Shown: in pieces, positions 27,477 through 36,950 of the stretch | Position numbering within the stretch: position 1 is the first letter of the stretch | Layout of the letters: every line of letters begins with the position of its first letter | From: Sphingobacterium hungaricum | Lineage (GTDB): Bacteria > Bacteroidota > Bacteroidia > Sphingobacteriales > Sphingobacteriaceae | NCBI RefSeq assembly: GCF_015210005.1 | Contig: NZ_MU158698.1 | Span: 2,683,654 to 2,747,653 of the forward strand | Length of the DNA stretch: 64,000 nucleotides | Reading direction: 5' to 3' | Notes under the pieces: model-generated | Seen by the model: the letters and a program-made list of their open reading frames with translations, nothing else | Databases searched by the model: none | Told to the model about the DNA's origin: nothing | Program-made: the position numbers and the translations under genes

Positions 27477-28788
27477 ATTCTTCCTGTAGTTTAGTAAGTA
27501 ATTGTTGTTCATCGAATATGTGGCTGTATTCAGCGATCTTATCGATAATGCACTTCTTTTTAAAAGAATCCAGATGGACAAAACGGTAATGGTCGAAAGG
27601 AAATTTGATGCCATTGTCAGTTTGCATCAACCCTTTATTGGTGACCCTCATTAAATTCGGTATTGTCTTCGCTTCAATTTCGTACAAACCATCTAAAGGA
27701 CTGCTGTTGGTCCCAATCACAACGACACTACCGGAAGGTAATCCATGATAGTCTGCATGGATCATTTTTTGTACTTCAAAAGTCCAGTCATTGGTGGTAT
27801 CGGAATACAATAATCTAAATGAATTAAATAATTTTTTCAAATCTGCCTCCTCAACATCAGTATATTCCATAATGTTAACTATAGTCAAAAATTCGAGCCA
27901 TGCTATCCAGATATTTCTGCCATTGAGGACATTTGGACTTGCTTGATCGAGTAGCAAACGTCTTTTGAAGTGGCGACGAATTTCATGAGGTGCAATCCCA
28001 CTGTTAACAATCTTTTCTGTTTCTGTTTTCAGAAAATTACGCGTGTAAGCAATATTTTGTTCATTGAACTGATTTACTCGTAAAAGGAAAGATGCTTCTG
28101 TAAGAAAAGAGAAACTACCCAAATGAGGAGGATCAAGATTAACCAAATGTTCTGGATGTAAAGTTACAAGCGAGTCAAAAGATGACATTGGCGAAAATTC
28201 AATTTTTCCCAATTGTTCATCCAACGCATCTACCATCTGACTTTGAATACCAGCGAGAAGAAAAAAACCATCGTCAATTTTTCCTACCCCTCCTCCGGAA
28301 TGTCCACGTACTTCTTCAAGACCTGGCCTATCTGGAATTCTCGCTTCTCGCAAAGAATTGTTTCTAGGGCCTTGAATCGTAATACCTTCATCTGTCCTGT
28401 AGGCATTAAGATAGTCAGGATCAATTTGTAAATTGCGGCGCATTTGTGGGTAGCCAGCCAAAATATAAGACTCTCGATCTGCTGTAATATCATCTGTCCG
28501 AATAATTTGGTTTAGCCCTTGCAGTTTGGCAATCTTCAAAATTGCAACATCTGCGTCTGGATGTTCAAAATAATTATTGCCCAATGACATATTAAAAGGA
28601 ATATCCTCTGCATGTAAAATATTATCGTGTTCAACAAACCTCTTTAATATCTGAACAGTATTTTGAGCATTTTGTATTACATGCTTTGCCGTGAGAATAT
28701 AAGTTGCATTAGAATCAACAGGTTGAAACAATATTCCTGAACCTTCGTTCAAGACAACCACATAATGTCTGATTTCGTCAAGTACCAT
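27445..28788 (-). CDS. trypsin-like serine protease of ABC system
   Basis: The N-terminal 200 residues form a trypsin-like domain with the full triad: His36 (ILTAKHVIQN), Asp80 (HPDADVAILKI) and Ser164 (RGHSGGGVGK). The GSGILFQP strand at 16-23 is typical. The remaining 245 residues are helical and not recognised; they may attach the protease to the middle component. There is no signal peptide, so the enzyme would act inside the cell. With the MBL-fold protein upstream and the Rad50-like ATPase downstream, I infer that ATPase sensing of foreign DNA releases proteolysis of a host or partner protein. Confidence 0.8.
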   Translation of the reverse strand: MVLDEIRHYVVVLNEGSGILFQPVDSNATYILTAKHVIQNAQNTVQILKRFVEHDNILHAEDIPFNMSLGNNYFEHPDADVAILKIAKLQGLNQIIRTDDITADRESYILAGYPQMRRNLQIDPDYLNAYRTDEGITIQGPRNNSLREARIPDRPGLEEVRGHSGGGVGKIDDGFFLLAGIQSQMVDALDEQLGKIEFSPMSSFDSLVTLHPEHLVNLDPPHLGSFSFLTEASFLLRVNQFNEQNIAYTRNFLKTETEKIVNSGIAPHEIRRHFKRRLLLDQASPNVLNGRNIWIAWLEFLTIVNIMEYTDVEEADLKKLFNSFRLLYSDTTNDWTFEVQKMIHADYHGLPSGSVVVIGTNSSPLDGLYEIEAKTIPNLMRVTNKGLMQTDNGIKFPFDHYRFVHLDSFKKKCIIDKIAEYSHIFDEQQLLTKLQEEYEQYIDRKQN

Positions 28789-28791
28789 GCA

Positions 28792-29883
28792 CTAAAATTT
28801 AAATGGGTTTTCAATTGGCATAACCTTAAACGACGGAAAATCAGCATAATCCTGCTCGGTGAAAATCCTACTGATAAGCTCTCCATAATTGAAATGAATT
28901 GTACATTCAGGATGACAATCGATTAGGCGCCCAAGAAGCTGTTTGTGCGGATGATTATCCTGCTTGCTATTTGTACTGATTACGAAGTGTTCTGATTTAA
29001 TGGAATTGAAAACAGCTGGGCTGGTATTTGACTGCGCCCCGTGATGTGAAATTTTGACCAGTTTTACAGGCAGGGGATTCTCAATATCGTAACCTAATGT
29101 TTTGAGCGAGGTTTGGATTACAGACGGAAAAGAGTCACCAAGAAAAAGAAAATCATTGTCATTGTAGGAGAGAATAAAAGCAAACGAACTGCCATTTGGT
29201 ACGGCATCATCTTCCTTAAAATTTTTATCGTTTACTTTTAAGTTGTTTGTATGGTGATCTTTTAATGATATCTGGTGGTCGTTGATTTTACTGGTCAGCG
29301 AATCTGGCCGCTCAGCGTTCCATCTTGCAAGCAAATCTTCAAGCCGTTGTTTGTCAGGGGAAAGAAATTTGAAACTGAGCCCGTGAAAAGCTTTCTCTTT
29401 GCCCGCGATAAATAGTTCTTTGTTCCATAGCTTATGTTTGTTGAGGTAATCTTCAAATTGAACACCCTGTGGCACACTAGTTTGATTGGAGTTATTAATG
29501 TTCATAATAATTGGTGGCATTGATTCATGTTGAGAATTCATCCAATTCTTAATTACCTTTCCAGAATTAAACCAGACTTCCCCTATCATTTTCCAAGCCT
29601 GATCAGGTTCAAATTCGATCCACGAGATAAATCCTCCAATATGATCCTCATCAATATGTGTCAGTATTACGAGGTCAAAAATCTTTTTCTCTGACCTTAA
29701 CTTATCAATTAAAAGTTTTAGAGGACCGTCAGTCTTTTTTTTATGCTGATTGTTATATTGAAAAGTTTGTTTTTTCCCTCCATCAATCAATATATTTCGT
29801 TCTTGTCCGGTAATCTTATCTTTAAAGGTAATATGTATAGCATCACCGTTGTTAGCTTGTAGCACTTTTATTTCCATGATCAC
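28792..29883 (-). CDS. MBL-fold hydrolase (ComEC-like type)
   Basis: The 363-residue protein has metallo-beta-lactamase motifs: LTHIDEDHIGG (ligands His76, Asp78, Asp80, His81), FLFLGDS and KISHHGAQSN in the second half. This HxDxDH...SHHG set is that of the ComEC/Rec2-like MBL group, often nucleases or phosphodiesterases. There are no membrane helices, so it is a soluble stand-alone version. It is the first gene of the leftward operon; its end is 3 bases from the protease start. Met3 is an alternative start. A role as a nuclease effector is inferred. Confidence 0.8.
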   Translation of the reverse strand: MIMEIKVLQANNGDAIHITFKDKITGQERNILIDGGKKQTFQYNNQHKKKTDGPLKLLIDKLRSEKKIFDLVILTHIDEDHIGGFISWIEFEPDQAWKMIGEVWFNSGKVIKNWMNSQHESMPPIIMNINNSNQTSVPQGVQFEDYLNKHKLWNKELFIAGKEKAFHGLSFKFLSPDKQRLEDLLARWNAERPDSLTSKINDHQISLKDHHTNNLKVNDKNFKEDDAVPNGSSFAFILSYNDNDFLFLGDSFPSVIQTSLKTLGYDIENPLPVKLVKISHHGAQSNTSPAVFNSIKSEHFVISTNSKQDNHPHKQLLGRLIDCHPECTIHFNYGELISRIFTEQDYADFPSFKVMPIENPFKF

Positions 29884-30288
29884 ATCTTATTAAAATTATA
29901 GTTTAAAAGAGGTATAAACAGCCTATTAGATGTTGTATTTCATTATTTCTTTATTATATGTTTTTTATTCCTTTTGTATTAAAGCTAGCCACTCAAACTA
30001 TTGAACTTTACGAAAGTAAACTTATTATGCTTATCTAGGAACAAAGTGATAGAAGTAGGCATAACATTACAGCTCCTAAAATAAACTTAGCTATCTACGG
30101 TTTTAAATATTATAATTTTAACAGTGAAAATGAGTCAATAAAACTTTAAGTTAGTAAAAAATCTTTATGTGACGCAGTCTAATTATTATCTGAAGATACT
30201 TTAAATGTCATATGAAAAAATCATTTTACACAAGTCAACCAGATATTTAGTAGATCGACTGATTAACCTTAATGGATCAAGAGTAATA
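29884..30288. other. AT-rich intergenic region
   Basis: About 400 bases of very AT-rich DNA between the ABC system and the HEPN-like gene. It must contain the promoter of the leftward operon, but I find no clear TTG-TAnnTTTG pair and no gene. Confidence 0.5.
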
Positions 30289-30942
30289 TCAGGACTGCTC
30301 AAACTTCATATTATTTACCAGAAAACTCCTTGCTCGCTCAGGGGTATACTTTCTTAAGAAAGCATTATGAGCCTTATCTCCATTTTTCTGAATTTTGATT
30401 GTTGCTTCTGTTATTAGCAACTCTAATAATTCTATCAGAAACTTAAGATCAGTTACTCTTGGGCTTGCTAATTTTCTTGATATAATCACATCTTCCGTGT
30501 CTCCATCCAACATAAACCCAGTTTTGGATATCTTGATGAAAACCAAAGCTTGCTCATTTACGGTGTCATCACGATGCGCAATATACGAATGTCGTAATTC
30601 CATTAAATGTTCATGTAATAATTGATACTTTTTATCATGCTGTTCAAGTTGGGATTTCTCAAATTTTGAAAATCCAGCCTTATTTTCTGTGAAACACTTA
30701 CCGTAAGTAATTAAAATTGATTGCCAGAGTGCAAGTTCTATTGTTGAATTCGTATCAACTGATTCTTTTAAAGAGATTAGTTGTTTAGCAATGTCTAAAA
30801 CAAATATTAAGTCTTCTCTAATAAGCATAAAGGACTTCAGTTTCTTACTCAACTCAACTGGCATAATATATAGCAGGTTGTCGGGATATCTACTTCTAGC
30901 AGTATTACATATATCGGTTAAAGCTTTTTCTTTTTCTGTCAT
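30289..30942 (-). CDS. HEPN-like protein
   Basis: A 217-residue all-helical protein. The segment LHEHLMELRHSYIAHRDD (about 113-130) carries an R-x5-H pattern at the end of a long helix, as in HEPN ribonucleases and AbiU2-like proteins. The following NEQALVFIKISK and helical tail fit the same picture. HEPN domains with this motif cut RNA, often tRNA or mRNA, in toxin and abortive-infection systems. No antitoxin gene is adjacent; the next gene upstream on the same strand (31108-31959) is nuclease-like. The HEPN call rests on one motif and on helical content. Confidence 0.5.
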   Translation of the reverse strand: MTEKEKALTDICNTARSRYPDNLLYIMPVELSKKLKSFMLIREDLIFVLDIAKQLISLKESVDTNSTIELALWQSILITYGKCFTENKAGFSKFEKSQLEQHDKKYQLLHEHLMELRHSYIAHRDDTVNEQALVFIKISKTGFMLDGDTEDVIISRKLASPRVTDLKFLIELLELLITEATIKIQKNGDKAHNAFLRKYTPERARSFLVNNMKFEQS

Positions 30943-31107
30943 TATAAGTCAAATTGTTTCATAAGTATTTTGCATTGCCATAAGCTAACTAGCGTATGGT
31001 TTTTATAGGCAATTCTTCTTAAAAATCTGGTTAGCGCCAGCATTAGATAGTTCTCATTTTGTATACTTACTGCTTCATAATAATAATTTAAGGCAGTTGG
31101 TTGGTAA

Positions 31108-31959
31108 TTAAGGTTGCTTATCGTTAGAACCGTCTAATTCTAAATTCTTAACAAATCCAAATCCAAAGCTTTTAACGCCGTTACTATCGTACTGAGTTAG
31201 TATTGTAGGAGCTAGTACATTGAGTTTTTGTAGGCTAAAAGATTCTGAATAAGTCTCTACATATTCTTGGACTTCAGTCTCTGGCCAAAGAGTAATTGTT
31301 AAGAATAGATCTGCCTTTTCCTCCGCGCTTAACCCATTAGTTTTTGAGTCAAGTTTTGCTATGATTGCCTGATCAACAATTATTGTTAATTGTTCCAAGC
31401 TTGGGATTTTAGCTTTAAGGTGCTTATTGTATACTTCTACATAACTCTTTTTACCCGTTTCATTTACTAATTCAAAATCTGCAGTCTTTCCATTTGATAA
31501 CGGTGACTCTATGTCTGTAATTTGGTAGTCACCGCTCCTAATTAAAGTATTTGCAGTTAGAATTTCTGAAATACCATTCAAATAGGTAGGATTAATATCC
31601 TGCATCTCTACCAAATCAAATTCTAGAAATAATCTTTTAAATAAGTTTTTACCTTTCTGTTTCAATTCTGGTAAAAGCGAATCAAATAAAAATTTAACTT
31701 CTGTATCCACGTATTTCAAAAAAGATATACATATGGATTCACCCAGTTTCGCTCTACCCATTAAGATGGGAATTGAATTTTCCGTTTTTATCTTTCCGTA
31801 AGCTTCAATTAACGGGGTAGCATTATTAAGTTTAGCTTCAAATTTATTTGTCAGCTGCGCCCAAAATTTTTGATCGTCTTGTAAAATATCATGAAGGTTT
31901 GGACAAAACTCTTGTGTAAGATCTTTGAGTTGCTGATTGATTACATCATTACTTGCCAT
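31108..31959 (-). CDS. hypothetical protein, possible PD-(D/E)XK-like fold
   Basis: The 283-residue protein has a helical first half (1-120) and then GISEILTANTLIRSGDYQIT, GKTADFELVNETGKKSYVEVYNKH. A helix with Glu, then an Asp-containing strand and a VEVYNK strand, have the layout of a PD-(D/E)XK domain. The usual lysine is displaced, because EVYNK replaces ExK. It could be an inactive or diverged nuclease. It ends 165 bases before the HEPN-like gene on the same strand; the gap is long for a tight operon. Nothing else identifies it. Confidence 0.5.
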   Translation of the reverse strand: MASNDVINQQLKDLTQEFCPNLHDILQDDQKFWAQLTNKFEAKLNNATPLIEAYGKIKTENSIPILMGRAKLGESICISFLKYVDTEVKFLFDSLLPELKQKGKNLFKRLFLEFDLVEMQDINPTYLNGISEILTANTLIRSGDYQITDIESPLSNGKTADFELVNETGKKSYVEVYNKHLKAKIPSLEQLTIIVDQAIIAKLDSKTNGLSAEEKADLFLTITLWPETEVQEYVETYSESFSLQKLNVLAPTILTQYDSNGVKSFGFGFVKNLELDGSNDKQP

Positions 31960-32213
31960 ATTAGGATAAAAATTAAGTTTGCAGTAAAAGTACGAAATTG
32001 TTGAGATCTTCCGTTCAGATGGGTGAAAATTCTTAATTTCGATTCATATTATCATTCACTTTGCTATCTTAAACTAATTGAAGTATAAGATAATTCAACA
32101 ATTGCTTTATGTCGCTTGCGTACATTTTCCAACAATAGCGTGATTTATTACAGTCGAAAAATCAATACACATGATTACTTCGTAGGGGCGGTATTGGAAT
32201 TACTTTATTAAAT

Positions 32214-35126
32214 TTGTGGATGATCGCCCATTGCCAACGACCGTGTGAGATTGAACAAAGTTTGATCGAACTCATCAACGTAAACCGTGATGCTCCATAT
32301 GTAAATCGAGGGTTTTATTTTCAGTATCTAACGGTATTGGACAAATGGATATCCAATTTCATTTTGGAAGACGATGTTATTGTTTATACAGAGGTTGGAA
32401 ACGATATCAAAGAGATCGGTAAAAAGTTGGTGTTCACCCAAGTTAAGTGCTATACAACTAGTTTTAGTTTTAGGAACAAAACCCTGAGAAAAGAAATCCT
32501 CCATTTTTTTGTACAGTACCTGCAAGAAAAAGAGAGAAATCCTTCCGTTGAATTTCATTTCCTAACCAATACATCTATAGCAAATAACGAACGATTGCTC
32601 CAAAGTTGGATGAATGAACAGGATACAATAGGAACTGAACTGTTCGAAAAATGCTGTGGCAAGGTGGAAGAAATACTAAATAGCGAATTCAAGCTTATCA
32701 AAAGACAGCGGCTGGATAAAAAATATCTAACCAGGCAGGATAAGGAAGGCATCAAACAGCAATTTACAAGTCTTGGAGAATTTTTTAAATCATCGATATT
32801 GCTAGAAGATTTTGTGAAAAGAATAAAGTGGTACTTTAGCGCTGAAAGTCCCGAAAAACACATTAATACACTACAGGACAAGATTCTCACAAATTTAGGA
32901 CATCCTCGATTTAACGGCAGGCCACCAAAGTTACTAATGGAAGCCCTGCTATCCGAGATATATAGATTTTCCCAACTCTCAGATGCAAGCCTTAGGAAAG
33001 TGGATAACACTCTACTTAATAACATCTTACTGGCCAAAGATAGTGACATCAAGCAGTACGTAAATGAGTCGCTTCTTGAACTGTTGGATGTCAAGTTTAG
33101 TGTGATTTACCAAGAGTTACAGAAATACCGTTCGATCCAAGAGAAACATAGCTCAGAACTAGCCGTACAGGGACAGCTATTACAGTCACTCAGGGACAAC
33201 ACTTCTGACACAACAGGGAAATATCCCAAAGACCTGACCCTGATACCAAATGTTAGGATTTCAGAAATCATCGGGAGAAAAGAGGAGCTTCGTCGATTGA
33301 CAGAAACATTAGAAAAAGCAATACAAGTAAATCTGGCTGGCGAGGATGGAGTTGGAAAAACCACACTGGTCAAGATTTATCTTAACGTCCTACGTGATCG
33401 CTATGACCACCTATTATGGATCGATTGCGAGAATGGCCTGCTAAGTGGGGTTATCCAAAACACCGACCTTATTGCGAACCTAGGCATTGAATTTGCACCA
33501 GACAAGATCGGCGAAGAGAAATTCTTGCAGATCATTCGTACACTTAATTCCCTGAAAGGTCGTAAAATATTAGTCCTAGACAACCTACCAGATTTAGGAC
33601 AACTTGAAACGGTTAGGAACTTAAGCCAATGGGATATCATAGTTACCTCGATGGTTAGGTTACCAGAAATATGCATTTTACAGGTCGAAAGGTTTTCTTT
33701 TGCGGATGCTAAAGACTTATTCCGTAAATACGAACCAGAACGCCATGCCAGTGACGAGGATCTAAAGGCACTTTTTGAATATATAGAGTACAACACCCTT
33801 ATCATAGAACTTACGGCAAAAACTATTCGTGCTAGTTATGACCTGAACGTTAGTGACCTCCTAAGGCACTTTAAAGGCCAGAGCCTAGATGATGTGGAGC
33901 TTGATATAGAAATAGCAAAGGGAGGATCCAAAGTTCGCCTGGTCAATTTTCTCCTAGAAATGTTCGATCTGAGCAAGCTATCAAAATTAGAATCTTTCTT
34001 TATGGGCATGTTTGCTCTTTTGCCCTCCAGCGAAATATACCTGTCCGATTTGGTTACCTGGTTTGGTAAGGATCACGAGAAGCAAAACAAAGTGGATTTT
34101 GCAAACCTTATAAATAGCCTACATGAAAGAGGATTAGTTACAAGAGAAGGTGACAACATAAAGGTACATAAGATGCTACAGGAAGCATTGTTGTATAAAG
34201 AAAGAAAAAGCTACAATCCTTTTGTAGTTTATGCGGCGCAGATTGGTTGGCTTGTGAGGCGGTTTAATGAAGGTGCAGCCCATAACCCTGTTCAGGCCAT
34301 GCGTTTCTTAAAGTATGGTCAATCAATACTATCTAATATCAAGGAAGCTTACAGAGGGAGTGTTTACCAGCCTCTTTTAGTACTGGAAAATGAAGTGTTA
34401 AATATATTGTTTTGGCTAAAGTCATCAACTGGTACATTGAAGAAATGGGAGGATCTGATAAACAGAGCGACAAAGTATTTACTTAAGGATAATCTAGCAC
34501 TAGGCTCTATGTTCAACAATTATGCCTATGCACTAATTGAAAACGGCGAAATGGAAAAAGCCATGTCGTATTTAAAGAAGTCCATCAAGATATTGCGGAT
34601 TCATGAAAAGGATCAACTTGCTCTTTTAATTTGTGTGCTTTGTAATCTTGCAAGGTTACATGCAGAACTTGATGAGTTCGAAAGCTTCAATAAAACCTTT
34701 AATGAAATCACCTCTTTACGGAAAAAATACAACTGTTGGGAAGACCCTACCTTTCCGATCCAATGCAACCTTTTGGCACTTGTAAATCAAAAAGCCACAA
34801 ATTACTCAACGGCCATTGATATGTATAATATCGCCATAAATGCTCACCTGCAATTACCTAATGAAAATCGGAATGAACTGAACCTTGTTCTGTTTCTCAG
34901 CAACCTTGCTATGTGTTACCTATTTAACCGGGAGGAAGACAAAGCAGAACATACCGTAACTTTTGCCTTAGAGGTATTAAGAAAGTTGGAAGTAAAAGCT
35001 GATAAGGTTCTGGTGAATGCGATCAACATCTTATTGATGATTACAACTTATAAAAATGAAGAAGCATTATCCGTTAAATTAAAAAAGATATTGGAGACGC
35101 TATCGGGCAGGGTTTACACAGATTGA
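32214..35126 (+). CDS. STAND NTPase with nuclease-like N-terminus (Avs/NLR-like)
   Basis: The 970-residue protein has three parts. Residues 30-90 resemble the DUF4297/Cap4-type nuclease: GFYFQYLTVLDKW, then IVYTEVGNDIKE (Glu60, Asp64), then VFTQVKCYT (Gln76, Lys78). A central STAND NTPase (about 350-560) has IIGRKEELRRL, Walker A AGEDGVGKTTLV, Walker B KILVLDNLPD and the IIVTSM sensor strand, followed by a winged-helix-like part. The C-terminal 350 residues are TPR-like helical repeats (GEMEKAMSYLKKSIKIL, NYSTAIDMYNIAINAH). This is the plan of NLR-like antiphage sensors: repeats recognise a phage protein, the NTPase oligomerises, and the nuclease destroys DNA. It stands alone in its direction. 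Confidence 0.82.
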   Translation: MWMIAHCQRPCEIEQSLIELINVNRDAPYVNRGFYFQYLTVLDKWISNFILEDDVIVYTEVGNDIKEIGKKLVFTQVKCYTTSFSFRNKTLRKEILHFFVQYLQEKERNPSVEFHFLTNTSIANNERLLQSWMNEQDTIGTELFEKCCGKVEEILNSEFKLIKRQRLDKKYLTRQDKEGIKQQFTSLGEFFKSSILLEDFVKRIKWYFSAESPEKHINTLQDKILTNLGHPRFNGRPPKLLMEALLSEIYRFSQLSDASLRKVDNTLLNNILLAKDSDIKQYVNESLLELLDVKFSVIYQELQKYRSIQEKHSSELAVQGQLLQSLRDNTSDTTGKYPKDLTLIPNVRISEIIGRKEELRRLTETLEKAIQVNLAGEDGVGKTTLVKIYLNVLRDRYDHLLWIDCENGLLSGVIQNTDLIANLGIEFAPDKIGEEKFLQIIRTLNSLKGRKILVLDNLPDLGQLETVRNLSQWDIIVTSMVRLPEICILQVERFSFADAKDLFRKYEPERHASDEDLKALFEYIEYNTLIIELTAKTIRASYDLNVSDLLRHFKGQSLDDVELDIEIAKGGSKVRLVNFLLEMFDLSKLSKLESFFMGMFALLPSSEIYLSDLVTWFGKDHEKQNKVDFANLINSLHERGLVTREGDNIKVHKMLQEALLYKERKSYNPFVVYAAQIGWLVRRFNEGAAHNPVQAMRFLKYGQSILSNIKEAYRGSVYQPLLVLENEVLNILFWLKSSTGTLKKWEDLINRATKYLLKDNLALGSMFNNYAYALIENGEMEKAMSYLKKSIKILRIHEKDQLALLICVLCNLARLHAELDEFESFNKTFNEITSLRKKYNCWEDPTFPIQCNLLALVNQKATNYSTAIDMYNIAINAHLQLPNENRNELNLVLFLSNLAMCYLFNREEDKAEHTVTFALEVLRKLEVKADKVLVNAINILLMITTYKNEEALSVKLKKILETLSGRVYTD

Positions 35127-35431
35127 GTCTTCGAGCATCGGTGATCTTGAAAGCCAGCTCTAAAATAAAATATATTTTTCAATACTGATTTTTTAGTATT
35201 AATCGAATTCATAAGCCCAGAACGTAAGTGATCTCTAAATGGTAGATCAAACAGCAGTTTTTTTGCTATCAAACCGGTGTTACACTCTTTTACTAGTTTC
35301 CAGTATAAAATGATGCTTCTTTGTTGTTTATTCCTAAGTTAAGTTAGTTCTTCCTTTGAATAAGCAATCTAGAGTATTATGTGCGAACAAATTACTCACG
35401 AAATAGGTCTGTATTAATAAATTCAATTGTT

Positions 35432-35503
35432 ATGAAAACAGCATACTTATACGTCCGTGTGAGTACGGATGAGCAAAAGATTAAGATGTCTTTTAACGCA
35501 TAA
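35432..35503 (+). pseudogene. N-terminal remnant of a serine recombinase
   Basis: The first 15 codons read MKTAYLYVRVSTDEQ, the unmistakable start of a resolvase/invertase-type recombinase with the catalytic serine in RVS. After KIKMSFNA the frame stops. Only the first 23 codons remain. It is different in sequence from the intact recombinase at 2330, so it comes from a second element. Confidence 0.75.
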
Positions 35504-35608
35504 CAACCCTCATAAACAAAAACCATTTCATTTTCAAAAAGATATCTTACTGTTGGATTATCTGTTTCCTGACTAACAATATTGCACCAGCCACAAAACC
35601 CAAAATCT

Positions 35609-36075
35609 TTATTTTTTTAAATATTCTTCACCAAGTCTTTTAGCCTCTGATTTACAAAATGCCAAGACTTCATTTAGCTTCTTAATTTTTTCTTGATTAA
35701 GCGGCGTATAATTGAAAGTATAGAACACATCACTAGGAAGATCTTCTATGTTTTCCAATTTTCCTTTTGCAAATAATTCTATAGCCAAATCTAGAATCAG
35801 AAATTAATATTAGCAGTAAATTCTCCTGATCTTGTGTAACCACTTTCTCGTATTGATCTAACATATCGTTCTAACTCCGATGACCCCTGAGTACTTTTAA
35901 TAATAAGAATAACTTCTTCAAAAGTATCGACATCAAAGAGATATAGACCAGAAAAATAATTGTCGTAATTTTCATTATCTACCCATATCTCATCATGTCC
36001 AATAATTCTCCATTCCCTTTCATGTGTCCAGTCAATCTTCTGTGCGTATCCCAGCTGAAATGCTAGATAACGATT
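35609..36075 (-). pseudogene. broken DUF2971-like gene
   Basis: Reading leftward, the frame gives RYLAFQLGYAQKIDWTHERE, then WRIIGHDEIWVDNENY and FDVDTFEEVILIIKSTQG, and stops just after FTANINF. A second frame continues with LDLAIELFAKGKLENIEDLP and ends LGEEYLKK at 35609. The W-THEREWRIIG segment resembles the conserved W-x-x-E-x-E-W-R motif of DUF2971 proteins, which often sit in defence or toxin loci. The start is missing and there is at least one frameshift. Confidence 0.55.
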
Positions 36076-36490
36076 TTATTCCTTTATTGATGAATTAATT
36101 TGTTTCCATTTTTTTTTGAAGCAGAGATTATTATTGAGGAGAAAACCTTCTGAATGAGTTATTTAAAATGAAAAAGAGAATGCAATAAGTCGAAACAACA
36201 TATCTGGAAGGAATTTACTGGCGAACCTGTTTAAAAAGCACAGATACTGAAATTTATGCGCCAACTTGGTTTAGTGAAGAGAGTACGAAAAAGCCTTGTA
36301 CATTCTACATAGAAGATAAGGAATAAAAAAAATATTACATTCGATGTTTTCTTGTGACATTCAACTCCTGGATGAGTAAGCATTATTTTTTTTTAATTAA
36401 AAAAGCTTACTATCAATCCAAATTGTTATATTGCAAATATAAACCAATTATCTCTGGGAGGAATAACCAACCATTGATTTATAACTAAGT

Positions 36491-36886
36491 ATGAGATTTT
36501 TTAATTCTAAATTTTTAAAATTTGCATTCACTGGGTCTTTAGGATTTATAATCGATTTTGGTTTGACATGGGTATTGATCGAAAAGTTCTCGGTAGGATA
36601 CTATCTTGCAAATTTTTCAGGATTTACGACAGCTGTTACTTCCAATTATTGTATTAACAAATATTGGACATTCAATCAAAGTTCATTGCCATCTATACGT
36701 CAATTTTCAATCTTTTTAATAATTAGTAGCATAGGATTATTTTTAAATTTTGCTATTATAATGTTTTTAAATAATAATGCAGGTTTGGATTTCTATTTTT
36801 CAAAAATATCTGCGACAATCCTTGTTGTAATGTGGAATTTTATCGCTAACAAGCACATCACATTCAAAGTGCATAGATTTTTTTGA
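36491..36886 (+). CDS. GtrA-family membrane protein (lipid-sugar flippase)
   Basis: The 131-residue protein has four hydrophobic helices and the GtrA pattern: KFAFTGSLGFIIDFGLTWVLIE, then NFSGFTTAVTSNYCINKYWTF, and a final FIANKHITF. GtrA proteins are thought to flip undecaprenyl-phosphate-linked sugars across the inner membrane after a GtrB enzyme has loaded them. A GtrB-like gene lies at 44535 in the same cluster. I infer that the two supply the glycosyl donor for the GT-C enzymes between and after them. Confidence 0.85.
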   Translation: MRFFNSKFLKFAFTGSLGFIIDFGLTWVLIEKFSVGYYLANFSGFTTAVTSNYCINKYWTFNQSSLPSIRQFSIFLIISSIGLFLNFAIIMFLNNNAGLDFYFSKISATILVVMWNFIANKHITFKVHRFF

Positions 36887-36950
36887 GAAAACGTCTTTAA
36901 AGATAAATTAATTGCGAGTTAAAGTAAGTTATATATAAAAAAACAAAATT

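Larger units (their letters stand above)
35127..36490. other. gene-poor stretch with mobile-element debris
   Basis: About 1.36 kb without an intact gene. It contains the start of a serine recombinase (35432-35503) and a leftward DUF2971-like relic (35609-36075). The remainder gives only short, interrupted frames. Confidence 0.7.

Noticed and set aside
26910..27614. Longer start of the middle component (Met at 27614)
   Set aside because: The first 46 codons lie within the end of the protease gene in another frame and are not protein-like; Met 27476 gives a compact 32-base overlap.
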